Origin: Arthrobotrys musiformis
Lineage: Eukaryota > Ascomycota > Orbiliomycetes > Orbiliales > Orbiliaceae
Assembly: GCA_036971715.1 (NCBI GenBank)
Contig: JAVHJL010000001.1
Location: forward strand, 2,976,001 to 3,040,000
Direction of reading: 5' to 3'
DNA length: 64,000 nucleotides
Part shown: piece after piece, positions 38,101 through 50,800 of the stretch
Layout: each line of letters starts with the position of its first letter
Numbering within the stretch: the first letter of the stretch is position 1
Made by a program: the position numbers and the translations under genes
The notes under the pieces: model-generated
What the model was told of the DNA's origin: nothing
What the model saw: the letters and a program-made list of their open reading frames with translations, nothing else
The model's database searches: none

Positions 38101-38319
38101 AACCTGGGACGGAGCCTTCAGGGGCACACAGCCGACGAGTTTATGGGCATTGGACAGGAACTCTTCGGCAGACTGGCCAAAGACCTTTCGCAGGAGGGCT
38201 ACGATATCCGGACGGTCGGTAACTTGAATACGTTTGGTTACACCGGGAAGCAGGACCTGGCCGGAAGGCAGGGGGATTATGGGCAGGACGGTGGCCGGCA
38301 CGGGATCCGGGGCCGACAT
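35110..38319 (-). CDS. PLN: Peroxisomal Lon protease
   Basis: ATP-dependent serine protease and chaperone of the peroxisome matrix, degrading damaged matrix proteins. Exons 38319-37788, 37668-37367, 37311-37134, 37065-36508, 36445-35780, 35705-35318 and 35194-35110 give about 902 residues. The order is a Lon N-terminal substrate-binding domain (about 12-280), AAA+ domain with Walker A GPPGVGKTS and Walker B VILLDEIDK (split by an intron), and protease domain with the catalytic Ser in KDGPSAGCA and Lys in the REKTIGAMRAG region. The last residues are SHL, a permitted PTS1 variant, and there is no mitochondrial presequence; MSAPDPVPATVLPIIPLPSG starts directly at the domain. Both points favour the peroxisomal over the mitochondrial (PIM1) form. 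The symbol follows filamentous fungal usage. Confidence 0.93.
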
Positions 38320-39359
38320 GTTGGTGTTGTTGGTTGGCGGCTTGCGACCAAAGCCGCCGAGGAGTTTGGATAGGGTATCTATGGTGACGGACGTAGGGGC
38401 GCCTGTCCCAACCGGCCGAGTTGAGCGGGATCGGATCGATGCTATGGAGACTGCGACTGCGGACTGGACGGAGGGGACTTGAATCGGAAGGGCGGCACGC
38501 AGTTACTACGCAGGATTATTTATTTATATTCTCGAATATTGTACTTAAGTAGGTAGGTAAGAAGTAAGTACTTAAGTAAATATACAAAGAGGTAGTAGTG
38601 AGTATTAGATGCTTTTAGAGCGTGTGGATGATGTTATATTATAGAGTAAGTAGTTGTGATGGCAATGCCGCGGTTCGAAAGATCAAGAAGGAAGGCACGC
38701 GGACAGCTGGCTGGGGACGGACCGGGTTGGCTAGCGACTGGCAGGACGGGGCCATTGTTGTGGTGAATGTGAATGAATGTGATTTGCCGCGGGAACAACC
38801 GCACTCAATGAGACCCACTGCTACTACTGTATACCTACCAAGTATGCCACTAGCTAAGTAAGTACCTAGGTACCTAGGTAAGTACTGGGTAGCTGCTTGC
38901 TGTCGATGCGATGCAACTGTGTGTTCGTGGTTACCGGCCTGGGTACTTCGTCGCCAGGAGCGGTCTAGACACACAGCCAAAAGCTGGCCGGTGGCGTCCA
39001 CTCAACCACAACCACAGCCAACATTGGCCTAATTATCAGCATTGCCCCCTACTAACAGCCGCACTGCACACCACATCCACAGTATACCCAATACATGTAC
39101 CTCTCTCTACTCTCCTCTTCGGACTTCCCTTTGATCCCATCGCCATCGCTCAATGTAGATAGACACTTCGGCACTTTAGGTAGCCGGGTACTTCGACTTC
39201 AGTACTAAGTACCTACCTAAGCACTTACCTAACTAACTTATATATCTCGCGCCACCCTGCTTGAACTTGGCCAGCTAGAGCCGGCATCCCATCATATATA
39301 CCTGCACCCGGCCTCGACGTATCGCCTTCGAAGCCAATCCCCTTTCCGGGCCATCAAAC
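38320..39359. other. Divergent intergenic region, Lon / polysaccharide lyase
   Basis: About 1.04 kb with promoters for both genes. It contains TACC/GGTA-type clusters at about 38544-38582, 38854-38884 (with an 18-base palindrome centred on GGTACC) and 39195-39240. I looked here for a signal-peptide exon for the lyase and found none convincing. Confidence 0.5.
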
Positions 39360-42300
39360 ATGGCCGCAAAGGCATCGAACATTGCCGCGTCAACCTTGGC
39401 TCCTTTCTCGGACGATGTCACCACATTAACCCCTGCCGACTTCAAAACTCTGCGGCAACGATGGAAAGCAACTGTCACCGGGAAACGTATGAAAGTCAAC
39501 AGCGATGACGTCTACTATGCCCTTTCTAAACTGTCTGGCACTGCGGAACAGTACATCGCCAATATGCAGCCCTCAAGGCTTCACATATGGGAGGATCTTT
39601 CTCCAATTCACCTATCAGTCAACTTTCGGAAATCCTATGAGAGATTACGTACAATTGGTACGGTTTACGGACCTTCATCCTCACGTTTGCATTCATTCTA
39701 TTTTAGCGAGTACTCGCGTGCCTGGGGAAAACATATTCGCTAATCTCCGATATATTTCTTGCTCTCTGTGTAACAGCTCAATCTTACTCCATACCCGGCA
39801 GCATTCACTATCACGACCTCAACGTCCAGGAGACAGTAATCCAGAGCCTTGATTTCATCGGTTCCGAAATATACAACGCTAGTGTGGTTCAGGCCAAGGG
39901 TGAAAATTGGTGGAATTTCAGGTACTCCTGATCCCGATATTGTCAAAAAGAGAATATTCATTGTGGATAAAGAAAGGGAAAGAAAGAAGGAAGGAAACAA
40001 AAAAAAAGAAAAACGGAGAGGAGGGGAGGGGAAGGGAAGGGGAAATGGGCTAACTTGGCACGTTCCTCGCGATAGAATCGGCGCACCTTTGGCCTTGGTA
40101 GATATTGCTATATTACTCTACGACGATCTAACGCCCAGACGCCGCCATGATATAGGCGCCACAATTGTTAAGGTATAGCAACATTTATAACCTTCCCAAT
40201 CCCAAAATGCGACCAGTTTCGCTAATTCTTTCCTTTGTTCCCGTTCAGAACATTGGTAGCATAGGACAGCGTGCGCTCAAGGGTGCCAACAGAGCCGACA
40301 TCTGCTTAGCACTGATCGGAGCTGGCGTCATAACTAACGAGGAGGCCGAAGTTTCACGAGGGAGATGGTGTCTATCCGACCAAGAATTCGATGGGGAGAA
40401 TTCGGTCTTCCAGCTTGTTGAGAGCGGCGAGGGACTCTACGAAGGTGGAAGCTACATTTCCCACGAAATATTTCCTTACAGCGGAGGCTACGGCGTACAG
40501 CACTACTATTCGCTATCGAAGGCCGTCAACATTCTCAGCAAATCCCTTTATCAAATCAATAGCACGGAACTGCGAGTAACTTTCACCGCCGTTAATTCGA
40601 CATTCTGCCCTGTGATGTGGCGAGGGATGATGATGGCTCACATCAGAGGGAGAGATATTGCAAGGAAATCCGAGCCAGATGCATTTTGGGGTAATTTGTT
40701 CCTCCAATCCCTTCTCTATTTTGCAGATACCGATATAGTACCTCGCAAACAAAGGAGGTTCTTTAAATCGCTGGCAAGAAGTATATGGGAAGCTGCCCCG
40801 CTCCCTGACCTATATGGCCTCAACATTACTCAGGCTTTCGGCATGCAAGAGGTCCTTGGAAAAGGGATACCACCCGCGGCTCCTCCCCTTGGGACCTTTG
40901 CCACCCCCATGTCTGACCGCATAATGCATCACAGACCCGATTGGGCCGCCGCATTAGCAATGTCGTCTTCGAGGATAGGCAGGTACGAGGCTCTCAATCA
41001 CGAAAACTTAAAGCCTTGGTACCAAGGAGATGGGTTCTTATATGTCTACACTGAGAAAGATCCATTGCATTTCTCAAACGATTACTGGCCGACGATGGAC
41101 CCTTATCATACTCCTGGTGTAACGAATGGACAGAACCCGCAGGATCCCCCTGCCTACAAATTTACAGCCCACAGGGACTGGGCTGGCGGGTTGGACTGGA
41201 GAGGAACACACGGATTGGCCGGGTTAGATGCACTATCTACCGACAAAGGGTCTTCCGCTAAGAAGTCTTGGTTCTTCCTCTTGAACAGCATTGTTGCCTT
41301 GGGTGCTGGATGTGCGGGATTGTCTGGAACTGAAGTACATACGACATATGAATCAAGAAACCTTCCTATATCTGGATCAAACTTTAGCATCAACGGCGAA
41401 TATCAAGAAATGAGTACCGGGTGGATCAAGCCCTGGGAAGAAACTCGGGGGCAGGTCGATTGGGCCTATCTTGATAGTTTCGGCGGGTACGTCTTTCTAG
41501 ATAAAGAACCCGTTTCTTTCAAGCATGAAACACGTAAGGGGAAGTGGACGGACATAAACCAATACCCAGATTATCTTGGTTTCAACGACCTTATTTCGAG
41601 GGAATACCTAACGATCTATCGGAACCACGGTATCGATCCTCGGGACGGTCGGTATGCCTACGCCTTACTTCCGAGCGCAAGCCCCGATGAGACCCGTGAT
41701 TTTGCAACAATACCACCCGTCAACATTACGCATAACACCCCAAAACTCCAGGCCATTCAGTTCAACAATACCGTCATGGCAAACTTTTGGTCCGGCGGAA
41801 CCATCGGTCATTTAACAGCTGTTACTCCATGTTCGATTACATGGGGTTACAGCGGCGTCGAAGACAAATATCTTACCATTTCGGTTTCCGACCCGTCGCA
41901 GAAAGCCACAAGAGTCGTGTTGTTCTTCGACGACCCTGATATTGGGGGAGTCGTCGAAAAAGACGACGCTATCCGTTTACGCTGGGGTAGGGCTGGGGAA
42001 ACGGGATCCGTTACCATAACTGTTAACGTTGAAGGGACACACGGAAAGACTCACAGAGTGAGTTTCGAGAGAATTAGTTGGCGAGGAACTCTTGCGGATT
42101 TACCATGGAGGCCGCCCGCGCAAGAGACTACTACGATCTCAACAACTACATCTACCGCTCCACGCCGCAAACCAGCTATCACCAAAACCCCTCTTGCCAG
42201 TAATTCTACTGTCACGTCCAAGAAACCCGGCCACAAACCAGTTCCAGCTAAGCACACAGACAGTACTGTCAAGAAGCCCGGCCCCGGGACGACCAAATCA

Positions 42301-42540
42301 TCCAAACCCCTCCCCAAAACAGCCAAACCTAAGGTTGAGAAAACAAAATCTATCCAGACAACCAAGTCGATCATCGAAATAACCAAGTCTACCGGCAAAG
42401 CAACCAAGTCTATTATCGATCCATCCAAGTCTACAATCGAGACATCCAAGTCTACCCTCAAAGCAACCAAGCCCAGCCTCGGGACAATCGAACCCGAGAC
42501 CGGCACATCCACCATACCGAAAAGTACAGCATCCCCTTAG
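39360..42540 (+). CDS. Polysaccharide lyase family 8 (hyaluronate/chondroitin AC/xanthan lyase type)
   Basis: Exons 39360-39657, 39777-39921, 40076-40172 and 40249-42540 give 943 residues. PL8 enzymes cleave acidic polysaccharides by beta-elimination. The N-terminal alpha/alpha toroid shows FKTLRQRWKATVTG, GENWWNFRIGAPLALVD and KGANRADI (Asn about 194). The catalytic core shows YISHEIFPYSGGYG (His about 252, Tyr about 261), RGRDIAR (Arg about 313/315) and NHENLKPWYQGDG (Glu about 432), so the usual catalytic set appears complete. The beta-sandwich regions follow to about residue 800. The last ~135 residues are Thr/Ser/Lys/Pro-rich with a seven-residue repeat. Most PL8 enzymes are secreted, yet no signal peptide is seen after the ATG at 39360, and there is no GPI signal at the C-terminus. 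An unseen upstream exon is possible. Substrate cannot be told from sequence. Confidence 0.88.
42343..42486 (+). repeat. 21-base tandem repeat encoding a (T/S)K(S)(T/I)xxx heptad
   Basis: AAG codons recur at 42364, 42385, 42406, 42427, 42448 and 42469, exactly 21 bases apart, each usually followed by TCT/TCG and preceded by ACC or TCC. About seven units are recognisable, the outer ones diverged. It lies in frame in the C-terminal tail of the polysaccharide lyase. Confidence 0.9.
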
Positions 42541-45500
42541 GTGCTCTCGTAAGATTCAGCTCAATCAAGGGTTTTCCTTTCTCTTTTTTCCTTTCTGCTT
42601 TGGTGTTAGGGTTTTTGCATTTATTTTTTGGTCTAATACATACGGTATTATATCGGTGGGAACTCGGCTGTCGATGGATACACCCCTGCTTTCTCGCATC
42701 TTAAAAAGTTTATTTGAAGCCCTACCGTTCCCTGTGCTACGGATCATTAGCGATTTACAACATTGTAAAACTCAGAAGATACCCATGTACAAATTTGCAA
42801 ATTTTTCTATCTCTGAACCCTACTATCTATATTTCCTCCGGTTCTTGTATTTGTAAACTCTTTTTGATGACAAGCATTGCAAGTACTAGCGGAGACAAAT
42901 GAAATGTTACATGGCACGACATTGAACAAGAAACATTCTTCACCCATACACCTTTAGATCGGCTCTTCGGCTGCAAATTAATTATTTAGGATCATCTGAC
43001 AATCAAATTTGTTCTGATGAGTTCCGACGAGCGGCGCTCGCAAGCATACAAGATTGGAAATCATTACAGGTTTCTAACTCCATCTTTAAATTATAATCGC
43101 ACTGTAGCTAGAAATAGGACTCGTAAATATATGTTTACTACAAACCAAACTCCAGCGCATTAAGTTTTTTGAAGAACAAATAAAAAAAGAAGTCTATAGA
43201 TAGTTCTTGTCGACATGTCCCCGGATTCGTGGAAATAGACCATTTAATGCTTTACAGTTGTCTCGTACCCAGACCACAGGGGTGAAGCTTTACAAAAAAA
43301 ATAACAAAAATTCATTCTTGAATCAATAAATGCAGGGTCCCCTATGCCATGTGCATCGACGTGTGACTCGAAGCTATGTGACACATCTCTTGAGCACTAG
43401 CTACCTACGTGCTTAGCCTCCCGTGTAGACTAGGTGAGGGGATGGTATTCAAGCCTAGCAGCCATGTCCGTTTTAAAACCTGCAACTTTTGATATCTACC
43501 GCTCAAACCACCTCCCAATAGCTACCTAAGCCGTCATATCTACCTCGTCGATCGAGTCGACGTATGAATCCCAAGGCCACGCTACAAGTCTCCTCGGGGC
43601 CTAAAATAATCGGAATAATAAAACAGACAGAAGCGAGCCGTAACGATATCGACGAGCGCGTCCGGCCAAGGCTGCGAACTAACGCAAGTAACATGCAGGG
43701 AATGCCAATTAAGTTCTACATGGTATCACAATCGGATGCGCAGATTTTACTCTTGCCGGTTTGTGCTAGGCAGAAAGCTAGTAGTCAGGTAAGGGTAAGA
43801 AGGGGGTATCCTAGTTGCCTACAAGGCTGGTACCGTGGCGAGCGAGATATTTCCACCCATACGTCAAATAATACCACAGCTCAAACCCAAGGTTTTTAGA
43901 GGGATCTCAAACCAGTTTATCGGCTTCCTAGAGACCCCCCCGGTTATAAGACCGGTTTATTGAGCGTCTGGCAGTTGGTAGTGAATTTTAGAGACAGTGA
44001 GCAAATTCTATCACGGGACAGATGAAGGGTCTAGATAGAATTAAGGATCAGCCTATAGTATAGAGTTTTATTGGTACTATAGTAGGATCACTCTAGAAGC
44101 GACATAAGACAAAACACACACGTACATTTGCATCCTATTACTTTTTGCCCATGTGCGTGTATATTTGTGCATGTGTCTTTGCCTGCCTGTGCGTAGAAAC
44201 GGAAATCCACCCTCTCGCGCGGGTTTGTGGGAAGCTTATTGTATGGGGGGGTGCTCGGCGGATGGGACGGAAAGAGTCAAAGAAATACATAGGTATAACA
44301 TGTACATCTATACAAAGTATATATATAGAATGCAGCTTCGTCGAATCTGCATAGATTCGCATTGATGGCGGACCTTTATGCCAATCCTGTAGCTCCATCT
44401 TGGCTCGTGATGATTATCGAAAAAGCAAAACAATGCTGCGATTGTTGGAATAACATCAACCCTCCGGGAACTATGCACCGTGCGATATTCTCACCACGGT
44501 GAATATGAACATCGTCTTTTTCAAGGAGGGTTCCTTTCCCTCTGGGCTTGCGGTACAATGCGGTGTATTGCAACGGTCTGGTCGACTTAGGACAGGTGGC
44601 TAAAACAAGATCGTAGACATTTGCATCCGCAAGGGGGGGAAAAAGAAAAAGAAAGGGCAAAAGACGGGGATCGAAGAGAAAACCAAGGTATCATGATATA
44701 CTATCCAGACCAGATACGACGTATCAAGGCTACTACTAGTTGGCTACTGGTAACAGCAGCATGGCAGGGGATATTAGCAGGGCTTCACGTCGCACACGTA
44801 TGCATAAAATGCAGGCCCCCAGTGTTATGGCCCCACGATCTTCAAACGCCCAAACTAGTCTAATCTGCACGCGGGCCAATAAAAGAAAAAAACCAGCTCC
44901 AGAAAAATATATCAGCGTTTCGAATCGATTACAAGCTCCTGCGAGGAATGGAGTAAATGATTTCTAAGAAAAGTCTGGGGCGGAAGAGACGTCGGCGCAG
45001 ACTTTTGTTTTTCTTTCACTTTGGTTGAAATGTCAACTGTGCACGACCCCAATGGCAAAAGCAATATGCTGAAGTTATAAGACACAACATTCCTGGGAAT
45101 TCCTGATGTGGATATTCTTCACGAGCCTTCCCCTCCCCGTCCCGTCACACATGCGATCGGCTTCGCCTCTTCCTTAATGAAATCCGCCAGATGTCAAAGA
45201 GGAGGGGCGGCTCGGAAATCTTTAGATTTTAGGGGATAATCTTGCGTGGGTTGTGTGGGTGTGTGCGCGTATAGGAATCACTTCTACATAGCTATTCCAC
45301 ACCGGGTTATCCCTTTGCGAAAAACAGACCTCTTTGCACCCGGTTATGAATAATAGTAACTTTAAAAAAGAAAAAAGAAAGAAACCATGGGTTTTCTGCA
45401 ATACTAGAGAGATTTGCATAAATTTTATGCCCGTTGGTCGCTCTAGCCCCAGACACTCGGTACCGGCATGACTGTAGATAAGAGATATCGAGATGTATAC

Positions 45501-47230
45501 CCAAGTACTTAGTTATGTGCCTTCACCGGGCAAACTGTATATCTTCTCTGTTTCACGTTGATCGGAATTAGCCATTAAAATGCGGCCGAAACCTGGTCAC
45601 TGGCCCAGGCTATTTCTAAACAGAGGTGCATTCCGAAAGACAAGGAAGAAAACTTAATGATGTCCAGGGTACCGTATCTTTGAGGCTAGATGGTGGCTGT
45701 TGATTGGCTATCAAGCTACCTAAGTAAGATGCGCAAGGGTTATAAAAATGCATATCACGAGCTATCTCCAGGTAGTGATCCTTGATTTCATTCCGAAGGC
45801 ATCCTGAAGCGCCACCCGAGATATTGATGTCGAGACTCGAGACTCGACGGCGAGAACGGGCCAAGTCCGGATCGTCCGCCAGCCATATGATGGGATCGTG
45901 AAGTATGACGCTAGCGATATCTACTTTTGGATAACAATTACATGTTTCGATAATGTAGTATATTTGTTATCGATACTATGCCAAATGAACCAAGACAGCC
46001 ACTGGGGATTTTAAGGCGTCTTGATGCCTGCTGAAGCGAGCACGATTCGATTAGTGTTATCTAAGAGATATTCGAAATCGCGCATCGGGGTGAAGTGTCA
46101 TGAAATGATAGGACAGGCTCTCCAAGGGTTTGGATTTGAAGAAAAAGAAAACCTCTGAGTTGGATTAGGGGGGGGTGAGGGGATTCGGCGGGTCGCAATA
46201 GCTACCCGGGGTGGGAAAGAGAAAGAGAAATGGAGGATACGTTGGAAATGTGTTGTTTGTGGTGCATAAAATCTTGGGTTGTATGTATCTATACTAGCGC
46301 TACTGGCGCTCACGCTCGCTGCAAGAATGATATCAGGAAAGCCCGCCCTCCCGGAGAATTCGGATTCGCAGGTTCTTTCTATTCGCCGGTGACATGGTTC
46401 ATGGTCCATGGCTGCTGGATGGCTGGTGGCTGCCAGGTTAGCTCGCAGGGTCGGGTAGCTTTGGGCGTTCGGTGACCTCTGTTTTGCAACTAGGCAGTGC
46501 AAATAGTTGGCCTGATGCCTGGCCGGCTGCAAGGTACTCTGCTCTTATAATGTAATCACCCCCATGTACCCGTACCAAGTATGTACACACCCAAGTACTC
46601 TGTACATAGTACGTACCTATGTAGGTACTTCCTTAGGTACCTACCTTGTGGATTCTTATGTAACTTGATCCATCCCCTCATGCACAGCGTGGTAGCGTGT
46701 ATCATGTAACTATCTCGGGTAGAGGCAAGGGCCCTTCGGCTGGGTGAATTGGTGAATATTCCCCTATCGGAATCGGACTCTTCTTCAATCGTCTCCCTCC
46801 ATATGCAGGGCCTGCTACGGAGGACTGCTATTCTTATGCCACAGCTGAGACAACAATACGAACCTCATCCCTACCTGTCTACCTACTTTCTTGCCCTCTC
46901 GAGCTGAAGACGGTATCACCATCTAACGTTGGCATCATCGCGCGCCCGTTATTCACCATCATCAGCCAGTGTTGCATTACCACCACCCTGGTTAACATCT
47001 GTAAGGGCAGTTTTGGGTGTGTTGAAGAACAGGGTTTAGGCTTGGTCCCCAGACGCCAATTGCACAAACTAATCGCGGTTCGACACGACATTGCATTGCC
47101 TGGTTACCTACTTAGTGATATCGAACTTTGACATCAACATCACATCAAAAACTTCAAGGGAGACACGTTTCCGTCTCATCTTCGAATCCAACCGCGTAGG
47201 GGCAAATCTAGTGAGTGGTATCTCGCAAAG
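42541..47230. other. 4.7-kb gene-poor region
   Basis: No protein family was recognised on either strand and no chain of exons could be built. Features are A-runs, a purine-rich stretch (44620-44660), CCGGTTATAAGACCGG (43940-43955, a short inverted repeat) and a TACC/GGTA cluster at 46570-46650. It should also contain the lyase 3' end and the Nkp2 promoter. Confidence 0.5.
46573..46650. repeat. TACC/GGTA-type cluster
   Basis: Repeated GTACATAGTACGTACCTATGTAGGTAC-like units, of the same type as the other intergenic palindromes, about 600 bases upstream of the Nkp2 start. Confidence 0.7.
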
Positions 47231-47833
47231 ATGTCGCGTTCTACCATCGAAACGGAGACTCAAATCTTGAGCAACTTCCTCCTCTCCAACTCGACCTTCC
47301 CCGATATGGTCGACCTGAAGACCTTCCGTTCCCTCTTCCCAAAGAACCTCCAGGACCATCCTCACGTGAAGCATCTTTACAACCATCTGACGTTGAAACA
47401 CGCTGCCACCCTTGAAACTGTTCGCAAGAACATTGATTTCGAAGCGAAGATGTCACACCAGCTTCTCAAACGCGAGAGGCGAGAGACAGCTGCTCAAAAC
47501 CGGGATGAGGATGCGGAAATGCTAAACCAGACGGACATTACTAACGTGATGGAGGTCTACGGGGAAATGCCGCCTCCAAAAAGCAAGATCTTGCCCATTC
47601 AGGAAATCGTCAAATCCCTGGAGGCCGCCAATGAAAAACTGCAGATGGAGATGGAAATCTTGGACGAAGACTGCGAGAAATTAACTCAGGAGATCAAAGA
47701 CATCATCGGGGACCTTAGTACCCTCAAATTCGGAAGCTTTACGGGCGCGAACGAGGGACTCGTTGATAGTGTCGTCGAGGACCTCGCGAGACTGCAGGAT
47801 AGTTGTGATCAGGCGCTGAAACCAGCCGACTGA
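47231..47833 (+). CDS. NKP2: Kinetochore protein Cnl2/Nkp2
   Basis: Single exon of 200 residues starting with ATG at 47231 in an AAAG-ATG context. The opening ETETQILSNFLLSNSTFP followed by DLKTFRSLFPK is the characteristic start of the Cnl2/Nkp2 family. A helical, coiled-coil-rich C-terminal half follows (KSLEAANEKLQMEMEILDEDCEKL...). Nkp2 pairs with Nkp1 in the inner-kinetochore CCAN/Ctf19 complex; the fission yeast homologue is Cnl2. No intron is needed. It stands alone between two long gene-poor stretches. Confidence 0.87.
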   Translation: MSRSTIETETQILSNFLLSNSTFPDMVDLKTFRSLFPKNLQDHPHVKHLYNHLTLKHAATLETVRKNIDFEAKMSHQLLKRERRETAAQNRDEDAEMLNQTDITNVMEVYGEMPPPKSKILPIQEIVKSLEAANEKLQMEMEILDEDCEKLTQEIKDIIGDLSTLKFGSFTGANEGLVDSVVEDLARLQDSCDQALKPAD

Positions 47834-50800
47834 GGTTAACCAAATCGCGGGACCCGCTGATCATGCGTGCCGTACCCCCTTCCCACAGAGAAATACACCG
47901 CTGGGATGCGCAATTGCGTATCCTCCTGTAAGAGAGACCTGGTCAGCCCCATCGCCAAATATAATAGCCTGGCGAAAAACCCGTTGATCAGCCACTCTTT
48001 TTAGCCTGGCGATTCGGATGCAATAAAAAGGCTGCAGGTGCAAAATGCTTTTGCTCGCTCTGTACATACTTGCATACTTGCATACATGCATACATTTACG
48101 GTACCGAGTTACTGGATGGTACAACTCGAAGCTCGCACGACAGGTCCTGTACGTAATAAAATACAAGGAAACAGTAAATACAAACTTAATTAAGTATACT
48201 TCTACGTAGATGAATGCCAGACGATACATGCTTATGTATGTACATTCGCAGTTCGTTGTCGACTTCGCCTCAATTACAAAATTCTGCAGGGCTTCTACAC
48301 TAAATGACGTCGCCGCACGTCCCCAATCACCAGTCACAAAAAAACCGGTTCCCGTCATTTGAAGTGGAGACCATGCCAAGGATCCGAGAAGCATGTCTCA
48401 CTACCTCGTTTAGGATTGAGACAGAATGTCTTACCTTCCCTTCTTCCGTCCGAGCCATCCATTCGATCGACCATACTATAATGGAACCACATATTGCCTA
48501 GTAGTCGTGTTCGGATTTCAACTCGACTGGGATAGATCTAAGAAAAGATCAGCTCAAACATTGATCTTTTGGCCTCCAAGAAACATGGGAAACATTACCA
48601 CAGCAAATGGTGGGGTAAAGGCGACAAGGAAAAAAAAAAAAAGAAGACCATGTTACTGCTACCACCTTCGAGCCATCTGCAAGCCATGCTTATTTTTATT
48701 TTTCTCGACCTACTAGGCACGAATTCTTTGACACATAAATCACCGTTGGCATATGCCGCCACTACCCTTGTAGACCGTTCATTTATGTTTTAGCAGCACA
48801 TTGCGAGGAAATAGCCAAGGATTGTCAGTTCTATTCATGCGATATCGTAAATCCGATTCGGTTTCTGGTGGGAATCCTTGTCAGTCAGGCTACGAAGCGA
48901 ATAGAACAGCGATGATCTGCCTAGTATGCAGTCAACTAAGGCACAGCGAAACAATGATTCCCTTGGTAAGGAAGGGTGGGAAAAGTCGTGGCGACAATAT
49001 GCGAAGCCATCGTTGTAGGCCTAACTTCTGGTGCCTTGGGAGGAAGCAGTAGAGAAATCTTAAACAAAGCAACATTACGACTGATTTGGCGTCCATCAAT
49101 CTGCGCTGCATACAGAGTAAGATCACGAGCTATAGAAGACCAGCCACTCTTTGGGGCATGTACGCTTTGATACCGGATCTTCTGTATGTACACTCGGATC
49201 CGTGCAATTAACGTTGATAATTAATGAACTGATAGGGAACTAAAAAGGTCCATCGATAACTTAGTTATCAGACTCAGATATCCCGAGAGTGTACCAACTG
49301 AAATAAAACGTAGGCACATACATGCTGTCTGTGAATGCCGCAAGTCAGTCTCAGCAGAACGCCGATTTCCTGAGCCAGATCTACCTAACCTAGTCAGCAA
49401 TAGTAACTTAAAATGGTTTTTATGAAAGGCGACCACCAAAGAACGGCTAAAAGGGAAGAAATTGGCCATGGTAATGGTAATAACGTCGTAACTTATTACC
49501 ACACCAAGCTTTATCATTCCCTACAAACCGCCCAATGATTAATCAGATCAGACACAATGTTTTCCTATCAGCCAGCATTTCGTGACTCGGGGACATGCGG
49601 GAGGACCCCGCTCTCGGCTACCAGCCCAGCGATACACCGCAATTGGCCAGAGCCTGACAGTTCCAGTTGATAACCCGGTTAGAACTACCAGTAATGGCAT
49701 AGTTATGGATCCGTTATATGCAGGAAGCTTAGTTTGGGATGGGTGCAGGGATGTCGTGATCCAGGTGACCTTTCTCCTCGGGACGCTACTGCATCCCGGG
49801 TTACATGCACCAGAATACCGCTCCGCGGGCCTCACAAATGCGGCTTGGACCAAAGAAGACTCAAGCGAGGCCCTGAGCGTTACTTAATTCGCCAGGGCCA
49901 ACATCCATCGCGTACCTTGCAGATTCGCTTGGGGCTAATCAAATGTCGCCAACAAGCCAAGGTGACAAACAAACCCACTTCGTGAACTGGTGTGATGGTG
50001 GCTGCAGGGGTCGCGATTGTCCTGTATCAGATTCTGTGGAAGTCGGAGCTTCTTCTCGAATGTTTCCTGATCGGTATGGTAGATGGAGGAAACCCGTTCC
50101 AAGTATTTTCCAACTCCCAAGACGAAATTAATTGCAAAAACTATCACACCAGCTGTCAGCTGCTGAGATTGCAATTGGGTAGAAAAATCTCCTTTGAAAT
50201 GGTACCTGAACCTTTCCTGATATGATAAACCCCACAACCTGGTGAAACACTAGCTCTCAGAATGTAAAGCAGGATTGCGAAGATTTTGATATAAACGATG
50301 CCCTAGCTTTTTATCGGAGCAGCTGCAATATGATATGATTCTGCAATATTGTCAGTTTTATGATCTTAACCTCTCTACGGCTACCGCGTAGTATCGAAAA
50401 TTTCTCGGCCAGGACGGTTGAATTCATGAATATTTGTACAACGAACCAACAATAATGTAACATGCTGAAGATACGAATCACCCTCTAAATCCTCATGTCA
50501 GTCCATCAGTTCTTGGTAGAAAACACCAGTCGGCGCCGCTACAACCAGGCTTAAGTAAGACGGATACTCCGTAGACTCCACCACGGAAACCAACTGCGCC
50601 TTGAGAAAAACATGGATGTCGATTTAAGCGGCGGCATACATTATCATCCTGACTGTTTGCTATCGCTTTTTGAGTGTTTCAAAACGCGTAAATCTTCTTT
50701 AAACTTTGCAGGAGGTTATGTGCGGGTACATGTATGCACGTATGTACTCCGGTTAATTATTCCGAGTTTTGGTTCTGGACGTATTTGGCGGCTGGCAGGG

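Noticed and set aside
42051..42515. Minus-strand frame of 154 codons opposite the lyase tail
   Set aside because: It is a shadow of the Thr/Ser/Lys-rich repeat read on the other strand; its Val/Asp/Leu pattern follows from the 21-base repeat.
27332..42540. A functional cluster of ABCA transporter, lyase and regulator
   Set aside because: The ER protein and Lon genes lie between transporter and lyase, and the Zn2Cys6 gene is about 15 kb further on with an unrelated kinetochore gene between, so a cluster is not supported.
43900..44110. Possible transposon end with the short inverted repeat CCGGTTATAAGACCGG
   Set aside because: No matching second end, target duplication or transposase remnant was found nearby.
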